The notes: generated from the letters alone by a model not told the origin. Counted from the stretch's first letter, positions 12,801-24,934 are shown. The stretch is DNA of 64,000 nt from Amyelois transitella (GCF_032362555.1 NC_083512.1:11210001-11274000); one strand, 5' to 3'. Program-made: numbers and translations.

Positions 12801-15112
12801 TGTATGTTGTAATGTTGTGCTATGTATGTTGTAAAGTTGTGCTTTGTATGTTGTAAAGTTGTGCTATGTATGTTGCAAAATTGTGCAATGTATGTTGTAA
12901 AGTTGTGCTATGTATGTTGTAAACTCACTCTTTCGCTACTTCCGACTTGTCACATTTATTTTTGGTTGGTGATCTCTTGGACTGTGATTGGCTAGCCATC
13001 TTCAGCTCAAGCTCAAAGTCCTTTGGGTGTCGAGTCTTCGTCACTTCCACCACTTGAGTGGAAGTCGTTTCTAATTGATTGTGGGTTGGATCACTCTAAA
13101 ACAGATAATTAATTATCCCAATTTGGATCACGTGATAATCTGAAATTGATATTGATCCGAGTGAGAAGTTTAGTCAAGAGTAACCTAAACTGATGAACTT
13201 GCATGAAGCTTCGTTCAACTAGATAATATGTTGAAGGGGTGAAGCAAAAGAAGTATGCAAAGTCATGCAATAAGATCAAGGACATAAGAAAAAGAATACT
13301 GATTCAACAATCAATCTTCAATCAATCAATGATTGAAAATCTGATCCAACTTACGTCATCTTCTTCAATCAGCTCCAGGGTCACCTTCTCTCCGTTCTCG
13401 GCCTCCAGCTCTAGATCCGGGAAGCCCTGTTCCACTACCTCCAGGAGCTCCCCTTTTTGGTTAAGAATACCCAGACGGATCAGGATGCCGGATAACATGA
13501 GGGACATGTCAGAATGATTTGTCTCTTGGTTTTGCCCTGTTAAAATGTCTTGCGTCTGTGGTCAAAAAGTTAACTTAAATTTCAGATGTTTATTTGAAAG
13601 TTGACATAAGTCATGAAATAACTTGTCACTTCAACTTCCATTATGTGTGATAATATTGTATACGACTTACCCAATCAAGGATCATGGCCATAATACACCC
13701 CTCTAGAAAGACGAGGATGTCATCGGGATTTACCCCAGGACGAAAAATATTATATCGGACAAATAGAGAGCTCTTTGATAAGGCTAGTACATTATAAAAT
13801 TCTTTATTCAAAGTCACACAAACCTGATCATTGCGGTCCGAATTTTGGGATAGCATTTCTCTACTAGATTCTAAAAATTGCTTGTGTAGATCATCTTGTC
13901 TCTGTAATTAAATAAAAAAAATTTTAAGTTAAAGTAAATACAAATGTAATTTTATTTCTCATACAGGATTTGGACTTGAATGTAAAAAAAAAATTAAAAA
14001 AGATAACATTACGCCCCATATGAAAATGTACATTCTTTCATGTTTGTTTATCTTAATTTTTTTATGTAAGTCTATTAATAAAATGTTTGTGTATTCTCAT
14101 CTCAAATTGACACCATATCTTTGCTATTTTTCACAGATTGACTGTTATAGAATGCTATTAAGTTCACCTATTGTACCTTTAAGTCCCAATACAGTACATA
14201 TTAAATAAATAAAATAAAACTCATATGACATGCAAGTGAAGCTTCGGGTAAAAGAGTAACTATTTACCTCAGGAGCATGTAAAACTCCGTTCAACCCATC
14301 ATCAACCAACTCTAATTGGTTGTTCTCGGTCAATGACAACACTAACTTCCCTTCAACCGAACCATTTTGCAAGCGCATCTCTTTTTCATTCCCTAAGAAT
14401 TCCTGTTTTTGTTGTTCAAAATTCTTTTTTTCCTCTTGCTTCTTAAATTCCAGAGCTTTTACGGCCAACACGTGAGCTTTCAGCTTTTGATATGTGGCTT
14501 CACACTTTTTCCGGAATGTGTAACATCTGTTGAGCTCTGCATAACAAGTTTGGCAAATCATATTTGGAAGACAGTCTTCACGAACCATCTGGAAAGTACA
14601 ATATTTTACTATGTATATTACAAATGTTCAAAAGAAAATATTAAGTATTATCATTAGAGTAACAGTTTTGTTGAGAGGCTTTGAAATTAAGTAGTTTAGT
14701 TCATTTAAACTTAAGAAAAACAAATGAACAACAAAATTTGAATAAGACTAGTAAAAATTATTTTAACTACACATATAGTTTGGCTAGTAGAATTTATTTA
14801 GTATTTGATCAAACAAAAGACTCCTGAGTAGCTACCTTACTCAACAAATAACTCACAAAATGCTGCCAGTATTCTAAGAACAGTATTAAATTAATAGTCC
14901 CCCTTTTAATGCAATTTTTAGTATATATATTTCAGTATTGATACCTCAAGTCCAACACATATCATAATTCTCATAGGCAGGGGGGCGCGCACGTCAGAGC
15001 TATCAGTGAAAATTGGAATAACTCCATCACATTTCTCCAGGCAAAGTCGGCACAAATCTTCTACTCCTTCTATAACTTGATAATCAACTTTTTTGCGTGA
15101 ATAAGTCCGCAT
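9816..15112 (-). CDS. ZAD-C2H2 zinc-finger protein, eight exons
   Basis: A likely nuclear DNA-binding transcription factor of the insect ZAD-ZNF family. Exons on the reverse strand are 15112-14945, 14588-14268, 13901-13671, 13555-13355, 13095-12929, 12486-12311, 11406-11254 and 9946-9816; phases agree and give 515 residues. Residues 21-24 (CRLC) and 68-71 (CQTC) are the paired cysteines of the ZAD dimerisation domain. The middle ~250 residues are acidic linker. Exons 6-8 encode five C2H2 fingers (CATC..H, CEQC..H, CGAC..H, CGSC..H, CDLC..H), with HSAVRPFPC acting as a TGEKP-like linker across an intron. The start is the first ATG; the frame upstream has only GTG. The exon 6 acceptor is uncertain: 12474 also keeps phase, and the pyrimidine tract there is poor. 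Targets and orthologue are unknown. Confidence 0.88.
9986..10490 (+). mobile_element. Two SINE-A copies in tandem
   Basis: The first copy (about 9986-10245) is full length from GTGCCGTGTGG to the CGTGAACATATGTATG tail. The second (about 10250-10490) lacks the first ~30 bases. Both lie in the last intron of the zinc-finger gene. 10491-10900 is otherwise AT-rich with a short (TAG)n run and nothing else recognised. Confidence 0.85.
10905..11000 (+). repeat. Family F dispersed repeat
   Basis: The block running from CTACAGTGCAGTTACCGC to TGACGTCAACTAAGG recurs at 25245-25395, 51415-51535, 51880-51975 and, reversed, 58682-58760. It is non-coding. The best copies end in a motif near GATACCTTGTATCCAATTT. 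Confidence 0.65.
11455..11620 (+). mobile_element. SINE-A, 5'-truncated
   Basis: Starts within the element at GGGATTCCTCTTTTAGGCGA and runs to GATATAGACGTGACTACATG. It lies just upstream, in transcript sense, of the zinc-finger exon ending at 11406. Confidence 0.75.
11872..12125 (+). mobile_element. Family C repeat copy
   Basis: Starts ACTAGCTGTGCCCGCGACTT and ends with (CAAA)n followed by TTCTTCAGCTTTATAATAAT. It lies in a zinc-finger gene intron. Confidence 0.75.
12527..12785 (+). mobile_element. SINE-A adjoining a zinc-finger exon acceptor
   Basis: Near full-length copy beginning at GTGCCGTTTGGTTCCCGGCA, about 40 bp from the 5' end of the zinc-finger exon at 12486 as transcribed. It therefore replaces what would normally be the polypyrimidine and branch-point region. 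Confidence 0.8.
12779..12925 (+). repeat. 22-bp minisatellite, about 6.5 copies
   Basis: The unit TATGTTGTAAAGTTGTGCTATG repeats with a few substitutions. It begins in the 3' tail of the adjoining SINE-A and ends within a few bases of the zinc-finger splice donor at 12928. Confidence 0.9.
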
Positions 15113-16040
15113 GATTAGCTGTATCACAAAATAGTAAGAAAATATTGAAAAAATAAAACAATAAAGAATGTTTCACGAAGAAAGCGTTAATCCCATGGAT
15201 TATTATGATTCTTGGCAACTCAACCAGAAACCAAAAAAATTGTATTCTATGTCAAAAAGATCAGATATTATAACTTATACATAATTGTATCTATTTAATT
15301 ACAGGTTATCATGACATAAACACAAACAAATTAATTATTATTTAGGTTCAGCTTCTCATTCTCTATTTTCTCCGGACTACGGCTCGTCGGTTAACTTCGG
15401 TGCGCTGTCAATGTCATAGTTATTAACTGCCTGCTTAATAAATGTATAAGAACTGCCACTTGTCACTGTCTCGTCAGGCATGTGTTTACTATTACGGCCA
15501 TGGATATAATTATTTTTACAATAATCGTGAAAAAATCTTTTTACACAAAACTCAACGTTATGTAGTTATATCAATTTAATATATGTATAACTCATATAAA
15601 CATAAAAAAGAGCAACACGATTTATACATACATATACACTTAAACAAATACTTAATTATAAAGTTGAAACATAGTTAGGTACGTACGAATTAACTTGAAC
15701 AATAAGTTTCTCAATTTTCTTTAATTTATAGAATACTTACGTACGTAAGTACTATGTAGGTACCATTGGTAGGTAGTATGTTATTTCGAGTCATCAGTTA
15801 TTCTGCTGAAGGTAATTAATGACAGCAATTTCAGGATACTTCAACTGATTGCTATTACGATACAATTAATGTCTTAATTGGACGACTTATCCAATCCAAC
15901 TAAGTATTCATGTTACTTAGGTACAGGTATCTGAAATTAAATTGTAATTTAATAGTGTGTGTTCTTTCTTCATTCGCATTTTGCAATAAGCATACTTACT
16001 CAAGAGCACTAAAGAAGAATTACTGAATTTGAAAAAAAAA
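15113..16040. other. Divergent spacer between zinc-finger and odorant receptor genes
   Basis: The two genes are transcribed away from each other, so this 930 bp should hold both promoters and the zinc-finger 5' UTR. 15360-15480 is less AT-rich than its surroundings and may be the zinc-finger promoter. 15600-15780 is AT-rich with short GTAC palindromes. No firm core promoter motif was recognised and no dispersed repeat was seen. Confidence 0.4.
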
Positions 16041-19000
16041 ATGGAAGTAGATACCTCAACGGAAGCTAAAACTAACAAAACATCGAATTATTTCAAACTG
16101 ATCTACAAATATGTGTACATAGTTGGGTGGCCAAATTTCTGGACTTCACGCCCAGACGTGCCCGTAACAATAATAAAATATCATAAAAAATCGGCTATTT
16201 TCTTAGACGGACTATGCTTGATTCTCGTTGTTTTAGAACTGGTTGGAATTTTCACGCAGCCCAATTTGTCGGAGAAGCAAAAATCTGACGGCAAGCTGTT
16301 AGGTTTCGCACATATTTTTTTAGGATCCTACGGGTACATCCTGTCATTTTATCAGGACAACATTAGAGCTATGACGTATAGCTTGACTGTGGAGCTGAAG
16401 AAATGCTACAATGACTATGAAATTGAGAAGGAAATGACCAAGAAAGCCCGCCGGCATTCAATTGCTTACTGTTTGATTGTAATTTCTGCGCTCGTGTCCT
16501 ACGGCGTGGATGGTTTCATGACCTGTTATGTTACCAAAGGTATGTTTTAAAGTATGGATTTTCATTGTTTAACAAGCTTTAGAATTAAAAAATAAATTCA
16601 ATGTGTCTAAAAACAGAAGAGGGTCAAAACTATCTCCTTGAGGAACCCATTCTTGACAAAAGCATTTTTCATTGAAGATTTCTTACAAAAGATTACACAT
16701 CTAGAAAGATGGACTCTGCTTGTTAAGCAGGGCCTGTCACTAGAGGTACACAGTAGTATACAATGCTCTAATAATGCCACCTACTGAATACTGCAGATTT
16801 TTTAAAACATTATAAGTCGACATCTGGCGAGCGCACATACTTGCCAGATAGCTTCATGAAAACCTTAAACTGGAACATAAGCTCGAGAAGTATCCAACGG
16901 TAAATTTTAAATGTTCTACAACCTATCTCCTAAATGTAGTAAAGAAGTATGTCACAAAGCATTTAGCCCCAATAACTTCGTTTCATGGACAAATAGACCC
17001 CGCAAGGGATACAGACGTGATTATTTGTATGTATGTAAGTATTACCTTATCTAACTCATTACCAACTAGATAGGTAACTTGTTTCATTCTTTATTACAGC
17101 TGGCACTTTCGTCACTGTGATTACAGCGTGGCCAGATGTAAACGATGTCTCTTACCCAGCCGATTATTTTAGAGTGTTCGCTTATATTCTGTGGTGGATC
17201 TTCATGATTAGAGTCTCTGGCGTTTATGTTATGCTCATTTCCACACTCGTATGCCTTGGGTATCAATATAAGAACCTGCAGAGCTATTTCTATAGCCTTG
17301 ATGGTATATTTGAGAAGGATCACTTGACGTCAGAACAGAAAGAGGAAACGTATGAGAATGGATTGAAATTAGGGATCAATATGCATGCGCGTACTTTATG
17401 GTAAGTCTGAAAGCGTAGGATAGGTTGTTTAAAATTGTATAGCGCACTGGCCGCTAAGAAAAAAAAGTTAATTTTTAATAAAAGAAAAATGGTGATCGTC
17501 AATTGTTAATTTTCACAGCAATGATTTGAGACGCAATTGTAGTTATGTAGTTAGGTTTTTTATTTATATAAGTTTTAGGTATATTATATTTTTCTTTCTT
17601 TTTTACCAACACAGTATTTTATTTTATATTCCGGCTTAATTATTAGGTATTATAAGAATTTGAAAAAAGGGACTGATGTACCTACTTATGAAACAAATCA
17701 TCGAGGAAACCACAGGATGTAGGTATTGTGCTTTTTCCGCATGACTTGGTTACCGACGTAAGGTTTTCATGAAACAATTTTCGAAACAAAAGCTAGTCAG
17801 AATACTTTTTTAAGTTTAAACAAAAGGGTTCTTTGATTCTATCTAAATTATAGGTGTACTCGCGAATGTGAGAAGTCCTACATGGGGGTAGTAAGCGGCC
17901 AAATAGTGGTCAACATAACAGTCATCATACTATTGATGGCACAAATGTTGGTAAGTTGGTTTATAAAAGTTTTGGACGAGTTACAAGAACAATAGGTATT
18001 AAAAAAAAAACAGTAAGTATATCCAACGAGATTATTTAATTTGAATGCTTACATGTAGTATTGTAAATCTTAGATCATTAAGATTCGTAAGTAGGTACAT
18101 ATCGCGCGTGTGAAGCCTCCGAAGAAAAAGTACCTAGTTACTTTCTTTGGCAATCTGTAATACAGGTATTCCTAGCACAGACAACAATCTCCCACAACAT
18201 GTTTTAGATATATGTTTTACTATTGTCTTTTATATAGGCTTATAAACTTCGGATTCTTTTATTCGATAGACTAGCAACCTGCCACTATTTGTATCTCAAT
18301 TTTATCATTATTCTAACAGCTGAACGTGGCCTATCAGTCTTTCGAGACTGCTGGCTCTGTCTACCCTGCAAGGATATAGACGTGATTATACGAACGAACG
18401 ATTGTACGTCGAACGTTGTTTTAAATTGTATTATTTCAAGATGATTTTTATTTGATCTTCCGCGTGATGCCTTCTTCTTACAAAAACTAGAATATATATA
18501 TATATATAGTAGAATAAAGTTTTGTCCGAGTTTCATCATCCTTATGGTGCTTGCTCTGGTAGCTCCCAAGCTTGGGTTAATTCCGCCTAATGTTCGAGAA
18601 ATCATTCTGAAATTATCGGCATGATTATTGGAGCGTATTGAAATTTTAGACCACGGAACGCACATTTGGGGCAGTAGCGGCCATAGTGTCCACAATGACG
18701 GCCATGCTCATCAGCACTGGCTTCTTCATGTGGAACGCTGGAGACGTGGCTGTAGAGGCAAGTCATTATCATTCACTAATTTAATTGTATAACATCACCT
18801 ATCTCAGTTTCTTTTCTGATTTAAGTACCAAAGGCATTTAAAATTAAACGCAGCAGTCACTTGACAGATTTCGCTCTTTGTTATATTAAATAGGTACCTG
18901 TTAAGAAATTTAAGTATGGAGCACCTCAAGGTACTATACTTTGACCATGTGCATTAATTACAATTAATTTTTCCGCAGTAGATTGCAATTGGGTGCTTAA

Positions 19001-20939
19001 AATTCAATTTTTTTATTCTTTATTACGGGACGTTTCAACATCACTTAATAACTGTCCTAACTTTCGGTTTCACAACATAAGTTCACGCCTAATAAATTAC
19101 TTAAAACTAAGTTTACACCCACTTCCAAAGCGTGGTGCAGAAGAAGCGGTAACAAACTGCACCGCAACATTTTATTCAATAACGTCAACTTCACAATTAT
19201 CCAAACTTAGAATAGAAATGTGGACGAGAGAAAACATTGTTATGATTAATCTGGGGGCACGGTAGTAGCCGCACGGACTTCTTGCTATTCGTCATATTGG
19301 CTTGAGCTTAAAAATCTATTCAATCTTTTGAACTCTTTCCGTGCGACCGACTCGCCAGTTACGTCCACGGTTTGCACGCCTGCGAGATTATAGTGGCAAA
19401 ACTCTGCTACGCGCTACGAACTACGCAGTACGAGCTATGGCTGTAGTATTTCCCCGTAACTTGAGTGTAAAATTAGGGCTTATCGATTTAGGGCTGGGCA
19501 TGTGGGTCTATATAAAATTATATAAAAAAAAAAATTTTTATATAATTTTATATAGGTAGATGATTGTTTATAGCAATACGAAAAAATATAATTTTATATA
19601 GGTAGATGATTGTTTATAGCAATACGAGTCCTAACTACTAACTTCTAAATTCCTCCTTAGTTCTCTCTCTCATAAATCGGTAGAATATAAGTACATAGCT
19701 AATCGCATCAGATGTAATATAAAATGTGTTTGATGGCACAACGTTTATGTGGTTTTTTTTTGGATAGGCCGCATCTCTGTCCACCGCTATGTTCAGCTCA
19801 GGTTGGCAGAACTGCCGTGGTGACACATCCGTACGGGTCAGGAAGTTGCTCGTCGTTGCTATGAGACAAGCTCAGGTAATTTGATCCCTAAGGCCGTGTA
19901 AGACTTAAAAAAAAAGCGTAGTAAAAAAACGAAGTCATGGGCACTACTTACTTCATTCTTAAAAGAGTTTGTTGTTGATGTATATTGCAGTAGCAAGAAA
20001 GAATTGCACGCATGTCTACTATTTAATAGTGCAGTGTGCCCATGGATTTCCTAAAAGGCGCCAAACTTGGGATTCCTCTTGTAGGCGACGGGCTAGCAAC
20101 CTACCACTATTTGAATCTCAATTCCATCATGAAGCTGTGCAACTATACATTCTCAATTAAGTTTTTTCGAGGTTATAGGCTCTGTCTACCCCGCAAGGTA
20201 TAAAGACGTGACTTTATGTATGTATATTGTAGACATTTACATACTTACATAAAGTCACGCCTTTTTCCTCAGAGGGACAGGCAGAGACTTCATCACAAAC
20301 TGTTAGTCTCTCTCTTGACAATGACATTGACACTCATAGATAATTAATCATATGACACACTTGTTCACAATACCCTTCCAGGTACCGGTGTCTATCGGGG
20401 CTCTCGGCATCATCACCCTTTCCTATGAGTCGTACGTGTCTGTAAGTTCTTATCTTTTTACCTTTTAAATTTTCGCACAATTTAGATTTTTTTTTGGTTG
20501 AGACCTATTGTCTTCTTGACATAGAACCTCATGTCTCTGGTTAGATATTTTCAAAAATATTTTTATTGCCGTGTGGTTTCTGGAACTTTAGAATAAGACC
20601 ACCCCATATCTATCCCATTGGTGTCGTTAAAGACGACACAAAAAAATTGGGTTTCTTTTAGGCGATGGGCTAGCAACTTGTCACTATTTGAATCTCGATT
20701 TTATCATTAAGCCTAACAGTTAACCATGGCCCGTGTGTGTTCTAAGACTGCTGGCTGTGTCTACCCCGCAAAGAATATAGACGTGAATATATTTATGTAT
20801 GTTGATATTATTATTTTTACCTACATATTTAAGATCTTCTATTACAAATTATTAAGTTTAGTTTCCTTTCTTGCTAATAAGAGTTTATTTGTTACAGATA
20901 GTGAAGTCTTCGTATTCAGTGTTTTCAGTTTTATATTAG
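16041..20939 (+). CDS. Odorant receptor 1 of a tandem pair (7tm_6 family)
   Basis: A probable insect odorant receptor: a seven-transmembrane ligand-gated channel subunit that works with Orco in olfactory neuron membranes. Exons 16041-16539, 17100-17400, 17854-17950, 18650-18757, 19768-19875, 20382-20441 and 20898-20939 join in frame to 404 residues, the usual OR length. Seen: a conserved first-exon block with FTQPNLSEKQ after the first membrane segment, several further hydrophobic segments, and the C-terminal SYESYVSIVKSSYSVFSVLY, typical of lepidopteran ORs. The start is the ATG at 16041; the in-frame codon at 16029 is TTG. The intron after 18757 has a GC donor (GCAAGT). The ligand cannot be inferred. 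Its closest relative here is the gene at 26094. Confidence 0.93.
16600..16740 (-). mobile_element. Possible LINE reverse-transcriptase remnant
   Basis: In one reverse frame a WVPQGDSFDPL string resembles the RT motif GVPQGD-PL. Flanking frames are broken. It lies in the first intron of the first odorant receptor. This is a weak call from one short motif. The intron's 3' part (about 16985-17040) also holds a SINE-A 3' end. Confidence 0.4.
18235..18395 (+). mobile_element. SINE-A, 5'-truncated, in an OR intron
   Basis: Runs from GGCTTATAAACTTCGGATTC to ATATAGACGTGATTATACGA. No other feature was recognised in the intron 17951-18649 apart from AT microsatellite sequence near 18490. Confidence 0.75.
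19490..19630 (+). repeat. AT-rich direct and inverted repeat cluster
   Basis: A 40-odd bp segment containing AGGTAGATGATTGTTTATAG is directly repeated (about 19551 and 19599). It adjoins TATAAAATTATATAAAA, which can pair with TTTTATATAATTTTATA. It looks like a small foldback or replication-slippage cluster in an OR intron. Confidence 0.65.
20030..20300 (+). mobile_element. Degraded SINE-A followed by a family B fragment
   Basis: A deleted SINE-A (about 20035-20225) runs from CCCATGGATTTCCTAAAAGG to a mutated GTATAAAGACGTGACTTTAT tail. A family B stretch (about 20235-20300) then has the CATAAAGTCACGCCTTTTTC block. Confidence 0.65.
20566..20800 (+). mobile_element. SINE-A, near full length
   Basis: Starts TGCCGTGTGGTTTCTGG and ends AATATAGACGTGAATATATT. 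It lies in the last intron of the first OR, 100 bp before the final 14-codon exon. Confidence 0.75.
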
Positions 20940-21520
20940 TGTACTTAGGTTCCATTTCGAATGCACCAATGCATTGTGTACTGCAATGTTAGTGTATAGC
21001 TTTCACTCAAAGCCTCGCTCTAGCGAATTTAGCGCCAGCAGCGTGGGATTTGCAAAAAACCTCAATACAAAAGAATACAGGTATTTCGCAAATCCCACGG
21101 AATCTTTAGCTTGAAGAACAGTACCTTATGTCCTTTACCTAATTAGGTATACGCAAAATTTTAAGAAGCTGAAGAGCGTAACACAACAAACAAGTTTACT
21201 ATCCATTTATATAGTTGGGAGCACAAGTAGTTATTATTCTGCGAGAAAAAATTCTAGTGGCGTATTGACATCCATTGAATTTAGGGGCGGCATTATGAAA
21301 AAACTTTAAATTATTTATAAAAAAATTCTTAAAATATTGTATTAATTAAATTTTTATTTCAATGATCGTATTTAGTTTTGAAAATAGACAGACTTTTAGA
21401 TAAAGTAGATTGTAAATTTGCGACAAATAAGTAAGTAGGTACAACATGAAGGTTATTAATAAATATTTTCGCACTCATATTTTTTTTATTTATTTAATCA
21501 CTATGTAAGTGAAATACATA
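20940..21520. other. Sequence downstream of the first odorant receptor
   Basis: 3' flank, including whatever 3' UTR the gene has. A near-palindromic pair flanks 21035-21100: GCGTGGGATTTGCAAAA and, reversed, ATTTCGCAAATCCCACG. No coding exon was recognised. Confidence 0.4.
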
Positions 21521-21524
21521 CATT

Positions 21525-21720
21525 TCATCATCTTGATCCCTTACAGGGAAGACGAAACTAACATTGTCGCAAATACCTACTGAAATGCCACATTCAGCTG
21601 TATGACTTTTTGATAGTCTAAAAAAAGAATCCTTAGCCTTATCCCTAGTCACCTTTTACGACATCCATGGAAAAGAGATCGTGGTTCTATTCTAGAGTGC
21701 CGGTAACCACACGTTAATAT
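21525..21720 (-). mobile_element. SINE-A, diverged
   Basis: Reverse copy from ATCTTGATCCCTTACAGGGA to TGCCGGTAACCACACG, with an internal deletion of the GTGACAGGTTGC block. Confidence 0.65.
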
Positions 21721-21784
21721 ACTTATACAAATATTGCTCGTATAATAATACTCCTACTTATATTGTAGGGATATGACGACGTGA

Positions 21785-22015
21785 ACCTTGGTCTAGTGGC
21801 GACATCCCTTCCCCACAAGTCACAAGAACCAATTACGGGGAGCTATCAGTCAAAAACAGCGAATAGTCTAAATCGCGCGAGCAAAGATTTAGCGGATTGG
21901 AGCATATAAGTATACAACCTCCGACACAACATCGTCTGTCGCGCGGTTCCCCAGGCATAACACCTAGCCTGGCGGAAGATCTTCCCTTTGTGGCGGTCGA
22001 GCCCGAATCACAGTA
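21785..22015 (+). repeat. Family D dispersed repeat, copy 1
   Basis: Contains AACCTCCGACACAACATCGT and CCTGGCGGAAGATCTTCCCT. The same unit occurs reversed at 24935-25170, forward at 25605-25875, as a part at 51155-51310 and reversed at 59548-59752. Best copies start near GTGGCGACATC and end near CGGTCGAGCCGAATCA. It is non-autonomous and of unknown class. A SINE-A 3' fragment follows at 22075-22165. Confidence 0.7.
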
Positions 22016-22699
22016 CAGGCTTTTCTATCTTACATTAGGGGTATCCATTTATTTTCATTGAAGGTCTCAAACCAAAAATTAAGCCAAACAGCAGAACGTG
22101 GCCTATCAGTCTTCAAGATTGTTGGGTCTGTCTACCCTGCAAAGGATATAAACGTGATTATATGAATGTAAGGTCTCAATAATGTTTAAGTATACAATAG
22201 GTATGGGTATCATTGCTCAGGTGCCATAAAATTAAATAAAAATACAAGTACCTACCTAGGTAACTCTTTCTTTAAGCATAAAAAATAAAGTAATTTTGTT
22301 CAACTAACAATTAAAAGTAATCAAAGTTTATTTTCACTGTAATGAAGTAATTTAGATATTAAGGCGCTATATTCAGATTACATCGAGGTACCTCGATGCG
22401 GGCGAGAGGCTCACCCCGCGCGGGGCTCACCCCCGACCAGCTTGCCCCGCTAGATCGCCGCCGCACCATAGCCGCTGGCGCGTGACCTCACGTAACCCGA
22501 ATAAAGTTTGCGAATGCAATGGAGTCCGCATCAGAATATTTTATTGTTTTTGATACAATAAAATAATTTTACAAAAAAACATACATATATTAAATTACAT
22601 TATAAGCAATGATATAGTTGCGGATGTATGCAAAAATTTTGTATAAAATGAATAATGGTTTTAAAAAAACTACTCGTAATTACTTATTCGATTTCGTTC

Positions 22700-22917
22700 A
22701 ATCAAAGGTAATTTACATAGTAATGTATATCATATGGTTGGCTATGGCTATGGTTTTCTATATATGGTTTTCTATCTTGGGTTGTCGTTGATGTCGGCGT
22801 CGGAATAATGCCATGACTATCTAAGTCCATAATATCAACTGTCGACTCCACACCATCCGCACTTCTCTGTTCGGACATTGTCAACGACGATATCGGAGAC
22901 AATTTATTTTTCCTAAA
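22700..22917 (-). other. Possible isolated 3' exon or transposase remnant
   Basis: On the reverse strand a TTATTAATTTTTAG acceptor-like sequence is followed by an open frame of about 70 codons (SSLTMSEQRSADGVEST and later QDRKPYIENHSHS) ending in TGA near 22704. The composition is polar and protein-like, but no partner exon and no family were recognised. It could be the end of a gene, a transposon ORF, or chance. Confidence 0.25.
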
Positions 22918-23464
22918 AATTAATAACAATCAAATAATGGGATAATGATTGTGATCATGCCAAATGAAGAAAGCGAAGAAAAGTAAACCCTGCGACGTCT
23001 TGCAGCTGAGGAGGTACCTACCCTGAATAATACAGTTACCTAGGAGTAAGTACCTATAGAAAAAGACAGAACAATCATCCAGTAAAAAGTACTGTTTCCG
23101 TAGGCAAAGACCAGGGCAACAACTAGTGACAGTATAACCGACGGCGGCGGAGCTGTTGTTTGTTGTTGTTTTATCTATCTATCACCTACTGCCGCCCCGC
23201 CACAAGCCGGTATCAAATGAAATATTTTTCACCTTCAGTGTTTGCGGAGAAAATCTCAGAAGGCATCTATATGTCTATCTATTAGTAAGTGTAATTAGTA
23301 CCCATCATCTAAATTGTCCCATATGGGAAGCTCTTCCAAGTTTTTTTTTTAACATGCTAACATTTAACATGCTAACATGACGTAAAATTATACACCTATT
23401 TACACTAAACGAAACAAATAAACTGTATTAAAAACTAACCTAAACTATCTATAATATATTTCAG

Positions 23465-23620
23465 AAAGTACCAAAAAAAAAAAAGTATCAAAATCCACGA
23501 TCCTAAATACCTACGTAATATCGCCCCGGCCGGCGGAAAAGCGACGCGTAAGATTCAGAGATCAACGACACAATTCATTAAGCTGAGCTGACAATTATGT
23601 ACAGAAATAAATTCAAACAA
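23465..23620 (-). repeat. Fragment of the TIR element found intact at 32544-33016
   Basis: The segment containing GTATCAAAATCCACGATCCT and CCCCGGCCGGCGGAAAA is the reverse complement of the middle of the 32544-33016 element, with a few substitutions. 22170-22700 and 23620-24390 are AT-rich with nothing recognised, except a GC-rich stretch at 22385-22495. Confidence 0.65.
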
Positions 23621-24394
23621 AATGAATGTGGGAAATTAAATACTTCGCAGAATATTTTTCAACGACGCTCGGAGCGACTGGCACAGGTCCTGCGTCCGAG
23701 AATGTGATCCGCGGAGTGAGGCACGCTTACAAAGGACAGCGCTTTATCCCACCCGGTCGTGTAGGAATGAGACAGAGATAAAGTGTCAACACTCTACTGT
23801 CCAGTACTATTGTCGCAACAATTTTAATTCCTGTTTTCATCTATTTAGTTTAATGACGTCTAAACAAAACATCCAATCGAAATTTCATCTTCCAGAAGTT
23901 ATTATTTTTTAATGATCTTCAATTTGGTACAAAATTCAAATTTTAAATCCTTATAGTTTGAGATAAATAATCGAAATCTAGACTTGTGTTCCTGAATTTT
24001 TTTGATCGAGGATTTTTGTTCCAATCGTGTTTTCATCTTCCACAAATATAATTGAATATATTTACTTTCATATCCTAAAATATTGAAACGATGCAAGTTA
24101 TATTTTATGAGAAAAAACCAAGTGAAAATGACCCAAAATCTATGATGTATCGCCTTAAACTTAATTATTGAAAATGTAGAAATTGAACGAAATTATTTGA
24201 TTACCCTCGATATTCGAAATGATTACATGAAAATTGCCCTGTTATCTAAATATCAAATGTTCAGAACAATAAAGAAAACTATTGTATAGCAAAATTGCTT
24301 AATACTAAATTTAAATTGTAAAAGGTAATTGCATGTGGTGTAGTGCCCTTACGGTGAGGGAAAACATCGTGAGAAAACCTTAATATTCAGGCAA

Positions 24395-24770
24395 CTGGAT
24401 GTGTAACCATGGATCCAATACGGGTTAGCGTAAAAGCTTATCCTGCGTCGGTTGCGGAGGTCAGAGGTGGGGGTTGCCTCGTGAAAAACCTGACCTGGGA
24501 TCCATGGCCGGTGGCATACCCCGGGCTTCTCTCCAAAGAGGTGAGGATGCAACCGGGACTAAAGCCAGGAGGCAGAAGACTATGGTGCAGTTTTTCACAT
24601 TCTTCATTATTTCCTCGCTCCTAATAATTGCGTGATATTATATAGCCTTCCTCGATAAATGGTCTGTTCAACACAAAAATAATTTTTCAATTCGAACCTG
24701 TAGTTCCTGAGATTAGCGCGATCAAACAAACAAACTCTTTAGCTTTATAATATTAGTATAGATTATAGTC
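24395..24770 (+). repeat. Family E copy followed by a family C fragment
   Basis: About 24395-24560 has the GGTTGCGGAGGTCAGAGGTG and GGCATACCCCGGGCTTCTCT blocks of family E. About 24590-24770 is the 3' two thirds of family C, ending in CTCTTTAGCTTTATAATATT. Confidence 0.65.
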
Positions 24771-24934
24771 AGCCGGCAAAGTTCCCAATTAATTTAGTTG
24801 TAATTTCGAGATAACTATTTCTACTTAATACAGGGCCGCCACAATTACAACGCATCTAATAAAAAAATGTGCAGATCACGGGTGTTAAAAACAAAGGAAG
24901 TGTTCATTCATCACCTTGGTTGGTCCTACCTAGG

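Noticed and set aside
16600-16740. An intact retrotransposon in the OR intron
   Set aside because: Only one RT-like motif was visible and both flanks are out of frame, so at most it is a remnant.
22385-22495. GC-rich stretch as a CpG-type promoter or LTR
   Set aside because: It is short and lacks recognisable LTR borders, a primer-binding site or a downstream gene. Its nature is unresolved.
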